A DNA stretch of 7,739 nucleotides from Actinomycetota bacterium (GTDB taxonomy: Bacteria; Actinomycetota; Actinomycetes; Streptosporangiales; Streptosporangiaceae): assembly GCA_003168295.1 (NCBI GenBank), contig PMST01000187.1:1-7739 (forward strand), read 5' to 3'. Under the pieces are notes generated by a model. That model was not told the origin of the DNA, did not search any database, and saw only the letters and a list, made by a program, of their open reading frames with translations. Shown here piece after piece: positions 5,525 through 7,739 of the stretch (position 1 is its first letter; the number at the start of each line of letters is the position of its first letter). Position numbers and translations under genes: made by a program.

Positions 5525-6394
5525 GTCGGCAAGACCATCCGCTGTCCCTACCACGCCTGGACCTACAGCCTGGACGGCCAGCTGGTCGCGGCGCCCAACT
5601 GGCGGGCGCTGGACGGGATCGACCGCGGCCGCTACCGGCTGCACCAGGTCCACGTCGCGACCTGGGAAGGGCTGATCTGGGTCAGCCTCGCCCGCCAGCC
5701 CGTGCCGCTGGAGGACTACCTGCGGCCGCAGATCGAGGACCGGCTGGGCGACTACGGAAAGTTCCAGCGGTACCGGCTCGGCGAGCTGGCGGTGGGGGCC
5801 AGGGCCGAGTATGACGTGGCGGCGAACTGGAAGCTGATCTACGAGAATTTCCAGGAGTGCTACCACTGCCACAACATTCACCCCGAGCTAGTGTCGACGA
5901 TCCCGCAGTTCAAGTCCCCGGCCATGGGGGCCGCGGGCTATGACCCCGGCGGCTACCCGATCGCCGCTCCCCGCCCGTCCTTCTCGCTGACCGGGCAGAC
6001 GGTGCTGCCCAGGCTTCCCGGCCTGCTGCCCGCCGACGACCGGCTCTTCTACGGGATGGTGGTGCGCCCGAACTGCTTCCTCTCTCTGGTCAGCGACCAC
6101 GTGATCGCGCACAGGTTCGAGCCCGTCGCGCCGGACCGGACGCTGGTCGTATGCGAGTGGCTGTTCCCGGCCCAGACGCTGGAGGCCGGGCACGACGTGG
6201 CCGACGCGGTGGCCCTGTTCAGCAAGGTCAACGAGCAGGACTTCGCCGCCGCCCAGTGGTGCCAGCCGAACATGAGCTCGCGTGCCTACGCCCGCGGTGG
6301 GGTCCTAGTGCCCAGCGAGGCCCCGGTGATCTCCCGTTATTACCAGTGGTACGCCGGCTTGATGGGGGACGCATGCCGCAGCACTACCGGGTGA
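5525..6394 (+). pseudogene. Rieske non-heme iron oxygenase alpha subunit, N-terminally truncated
   Basis: About 290 codons of a ring-hydroxylating/N-demethylating oxygenase alpha subunit remain. Homology begins at VGKTIRCPYHAWTYSLDG, so only the second half of the Rieske 2Fe-2S site (C-x2-H, 5543-5554) is present. The first C-x-H pair and about 85-95 upstream residues are missing. The catalytic domain looks complete: NWKLIYENFQECYHCHNIHPE gives the two iron His ligands (5864-5866, 5879-5881), and NEQDF gives the likely Asp ligand (6239-6241). ENFQECYHC resembles glycine-betaine/stachydrine-type enzymes more than classic benzene dioxygenases. The open frame continues upstream to about 5288, but there it is only antisense of the LysR fragment. 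Without a complete cluster site or its own start it should be inactive. The end (TGA 6392-6394) overlaps the next ATG by 22 bases. Confidence 0.85.
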
Positions 6395-6567
6395 TCGTCA
6401 TCGGCTGCGGCGCAATCGGCGCGGCGACCGCATACTGGCAGCTCATGCACCGGACCGGCGGGCTGGTCATCGCGGAGCGGAACACAGCCGGGATCGAGTC
6501 TCTCGCGGCCACCGCGACCTGTCCGGGCCAACTCGATGTAAGCAGGCCCGCCGCCGCGCCGGCCTGA
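6373..6567 (+). pseudogene. FAD-dependent oxidoreductase, N-terminal stub (64 codons)
   Basis: The frame starts MPQHYRVIVIGCGAIGAATAYW, the beta-alpha-beta FAD-binding motif (GxGxxG, residues 11-16) that opens sarcosine-oxidase/DAO-type flavoenzymes. GGGGGAC lies just upstream of the ATG and the start overlaps the Rieske frame, as in a translationally coupled operon. After about residue 24-38 (QLMHRTGGLVIAERN, still vaguely like a second strand with an acidic end) the similarity fades, and a TGA at 6565-6567 ends the frame. Intact members are about 370-450 aa. It is therefore a truncated gene; the junction with foreign sequence lies between about 6445 and 6567. Together with the Rieske gene it suggests a former N-methyl compound catabolic operon (inference). 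Confidence 0.72.
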
Positions 6568-6599
6568 GCCCGCGGACGGCAGGCCATCAGGCCGCCGGA

Positions 6600-6641
6600 T
6601 CAGGCGTGGAACAGGTCCACGATGCAGGTGGCCGCGGGGAA
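6600..6641 (-). mobile_element. Transposase scrap, minus strand
   Basis: Reading the minus strand toward a TGA at 6600-6602 gives FPAATCIVDLFHA. This matches the block around the second catalytic Asp in several DDE transposases (pattern FPxAxxIVDLxHAxEHL). Only about 14 residues are recognisable, and the frame upstream does not look like the rest of the enzyme. It is probably part of the same decayed insertion sequence as the plus-strand scrap 30 bp away. Confidence 0.38.
6605..6621. repeat. Small hairpin-forming inverted repeat
   Basis: CGTGGA-ACAGG-TCCACG can form a 6-bp stem with a 5-base loop. It lies within the transposase remnant; no T-run follows. A function as terminator of the dead operon is possible but unsupported. 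Confidence 0.3.
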
Positions 6642-6668
6642 CGCGGCGGCGGGCGAACGGACGGTGTC

Positions 6669-6713
6669 GGCTGGCTCATCATTATCGGCGACGGCGCCGC
6701 CCGGATCTGGGAA
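6669..6713 (+). mobile_element. Transposase scrap, plus strand
   Basis: The plus strand reads VGWLIIIGDGAARIWE, like the first catalytic-Asp block (IxGDGAxWIW) of ISKra4/ISL3-like transposases. In an intact enzyme this block is followed within about ten residues by the FPxAxxIVDLxHA block, which is found here on the opposite strand and to the left. Both being real would mean a small inversion within an insertion-sequence remnant. No terminal inverted repeats are recognisable. Confidence 0.4.
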
Positions 6714-6762
6714 CGCGGGCCACCGCACCCGCCGGATGATCGAAAAAAGGTTCCCCTAAGTC

Positions 6763-6778
6763 TCGAACAAAAGCTCGA
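6763..6778. promoter_or_regulatory. LexA (SOS) box upstream of the DUF222 gene
   Basis: TCGAACAAAAGCTCGA differs by one base from the actinobacterial SOS-box pattern TCGAAC-N4-GTTCGA: the left half is perfect and the right half is GCTCGA. It covers the expected -35 region and spacer of the promoter whose -10 is at 6786-6791, the usual place for LexA repression. The site is 60 bp upstream of the DUF222 start. DUF222/13E12 genes have been reported among LexA-controlled genes in Mycobacterium tuberculosis, which supports the reading. Confidence 0.7.
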
Positions 6779-6785
6779 AAGCTGG

Positions 6786-6791
6786 TATTCT
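6786..6791 (+). promoter_or_regulatory. Candidate -10 box of the DUF222 gene
   Basis: TATTCT matches four of six consensus bases, including the key TA and final T, and lies in a locally AT-rich stretch. The hexamer 17 bp upstream is the left half of the SOS box. The predicted leader is about 40 bases, with GAGAGGTGG as ribosome site before the ATG at 6838. Confidence 0.5.
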
Positions 6792-6837
6792 TGTTCCCAA
6801 GCCTGCTTCCCTCTTTCTCCCGAACGAGAGGTGGTGC

Positions 6838-7739
6838 ATGTCCTCCCCCACGTTCCCCGACCCCGACCCGGACGCCCCCGAGCCAGCCAGCTCCGGGCCG
6901 TCGGGCTCCGGCTCTGGGCCAGTCGGCCCGGGTTCGCAGCCGGTCCCGGCGGGTGGGAACGACGGCGCCCCCGAACCCCCGTGGTCCGGGGACGAGGAAG
7001 AGGACAGCGCGGCCTACCTCGCCGAGCTGATGGCCGCGGCGGTCGCGGGGGAGGAGCTGACGGCCGGGGATATCGCCGGGGCGGGGTTCGGGCAGGACGG
7101 CACCGCGCACCAGATGCACCCCGGCCCGGTCCTGGCGACCCTCGTGCACGCCGCCACCACCGATGAGAAGATCCTGGCCACGCTGTCCGATGACGACCTG
7201 GCCGGGGTCATTGTCGCGGTCCGGCGGATCGGGTCGTTCGCGGCCTGGGCCGAGCTGACCGCGATCCGCGAGTTCGCCACCCGCCCCGACCCCCGCCGTC
7301 CCGCCCCAGCCTCCGATCCCGCTTCCGGAGGCGCCTCTGGCGGCCGTGGCCGTGTCCGGGGTGTGGATTCCCGTGATCCCAATGCGGGGGTGGCGGGCCT
7401 GCCGGGCGCGCCGACGGTGCGGGAGTTCGCGGCCGAGGAGCTGGCCCCGGATCTGCACCTGAGCGGGCAGAGCGCGGCCGGGCAGATCGCCTACGCGTGC
7501 ACCGTAGCGGCGCGGCTGCCGGTCACCTTCGCGGCGCTGCGGACCGGCAAGATCCACCCCGTGCACCTGCGCATCGCCGACGACGAGACCGCGTACCTAG
7601 ACGACAAGTACCTCGCCGAGGCCGACGCGAAGATCGCCGCGGCGGCGCAGTCCAAGACGAGGGGGGAACTGCGGTACTACGCGCACCGCCTCGTCCTCAA
7701 GCTGGACCCGGAGTCGGCGCTGCGGCGCAAGAACGAGGC
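6838..7739 (+). CDS. DUF222 (13E12 repeat) HNH-endonuclease-type protein, N-terminal 300 aa
   Basis: The frame is open from ATG 6838 to the right edge. Residues 1-55 are a low-complexity acidic Pro/Gly/Ser tail. The DUF222 region follows (about 95 onward): DDLAGVIVAVRRIGSFAAWA, AELTAIREFATRP, a variable Gly/Arg/Pro linker (about 150-192), then TVREFAAEELAPDLHLSGQSAAG, ARLPVTFAALRTGKIHPVHLRIADDE and KTRGELRYYAHRLVLKLDPE. These match the helical repeats of the 13E12 family, whose members usually end in an HNH nuclease domain; that part would lie past the window. Biochemical role is unproven in the family; HNH homing-type or damage-related DNA cleavage is assumed. GAGAGGTGG ends a few bases before the ATG and a LexA box lies upstream, so DNA-damage induction is likely. 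Genes of this family are often present in many copies per actinobacterial genome. No frame disruption is visible. Confidence 0.88.
   Translation, partial: MSSPTFPDPDPDAPEPASSGPSGSGSGPVGPGSQPVPAGGNDGAPEPPWSGDEEEDSAAYLAELMAAAVAGEELTAGDIAGAGFGQDGTAHQMHPGPVLATLVHAATTDEKILATLSDDDLAGVIVAVRRIGSFAAWAELTAIREFATRPDPRRPAPASDPASGGASGGRGRVRGVDSRDPNAGVAGLPGAPTVREFAAEELAPDLHLSGQSAAGQIAYACTVAARLPVTFAALRTGKIHPVHLRIADDETAYLDDKYLAEADAKIAAAAQSKTRGELRYYAHRLVLKLDPESALRRKNE

Noticed and set aside
6586..6605. Direct repeat ATCAGGC twice, 13 bp apart, as a possible target-site duplication
   Set aside because: It is too short for its composition and does not flank a definable element.
6765..6796. Inverted GAACAA/TTGTTC arms around the DUF222 promoter
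   Set aside because: The arms are only 6 bp with a 20-base gap and overlap the better-explained SOS box and -10.
6606..7166. 186-codon plus-strand frame from GTG 6606
   Set aside because: Only a short transposase-like block is meaningful; it then passes through the DUF222 promoter and reads its coding region out of frame.
6682..7566. 294-codon minus-strand frame opposite the DUF222 gene
   Set aside because: The plus strand has a clear DUF222 domain, start, ribosome site and promoter; the minus frame is low-complexity Gly/Arg and runs over the promoter.

Overview
The window looks like a high-GC actinobacterial chromosome. GC at third codon positions is strong, there is a DUF222/13E12-type gene behind an actinobacterial-style LexA box, one regulator gene appears to be leaderless, and the oxidoreductase/TetR content is typical of soil actinomycetes. 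The genus cannot be named from the sequence. I see no rRNA, tRNA or CRISPR array.

Left part (1-2481), regulators and small enzymes. A DHA2-type MFS efflux gene (minus, cut by the window edge) and a TetR gene (plus) diverge across a 74-bp gap. The gap carries two related operators, one a perfect 16-bp palindrome and one overlapping a leaderless GTG start. Convergent to this TetR gene is a SnoaL/NTF2-like gene (minus) that lacks a stop where its family normally ends and runs on, codon-aligned and antisense, through almost the whole TetR gene. A possible 36-aa leader ORF overlaps the SnoaL start by ATGA. Next comes a second TetR gene (minus). On its other side lies a short C-terminal remnant of a luciferase-like monooxygenase (plus).

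Middle part (2492-4961), two intact genes in divergent orientation. One is an NtaA/SnaA/DszA-family flavin-dependent monooxygenase (minus, 437 aa). The other is an endonuclease/exonuclease/phosphatase-fold protein (plus, 283 aa). The 304 bp between them hold a strong Shine-Dalgarno and a candidate -10 for the monooxygenase, and nothing else I recognise.

Right part (4962-6837), a gene graveyard. In order it holds an unidentified minus-strand coding remnant, the last ~80 codons of a LysR regulator (minus), a Rieske oxygenase alpha subunit lacking its N-terminus (plus), a 64-codon N-terminal stub of a FAD-dependent oxidoreductase (plus) and scraps of a transposase on both strands. The LysR and Rieske pieces meet within about 15 bp. 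This is what one deletion would leave if it removed the 5' halves and shared promoter of a divergent LysR-Rieske pair. LysR regulator, Rieske oxygenase and sarcosine-oxidase-like flavoprotein together resemble a lost N-demethylation or betaine-type catabolic locus (inference).

Right edge (6838-7739). The N-terminal 300 residues of a DUF222 (13E12 repeat, HNH-endonuclease-type) protein, with a near-consensus LexA/SOS box at the -35/spacer position of its promoter, suggest DNA-damage induction. I found no clearly new multi-gene system. The most informative signals are the operator pair with leaderless TetR, the SOS box, and the two regulator/oxygenase pairs collapsed by deletion.
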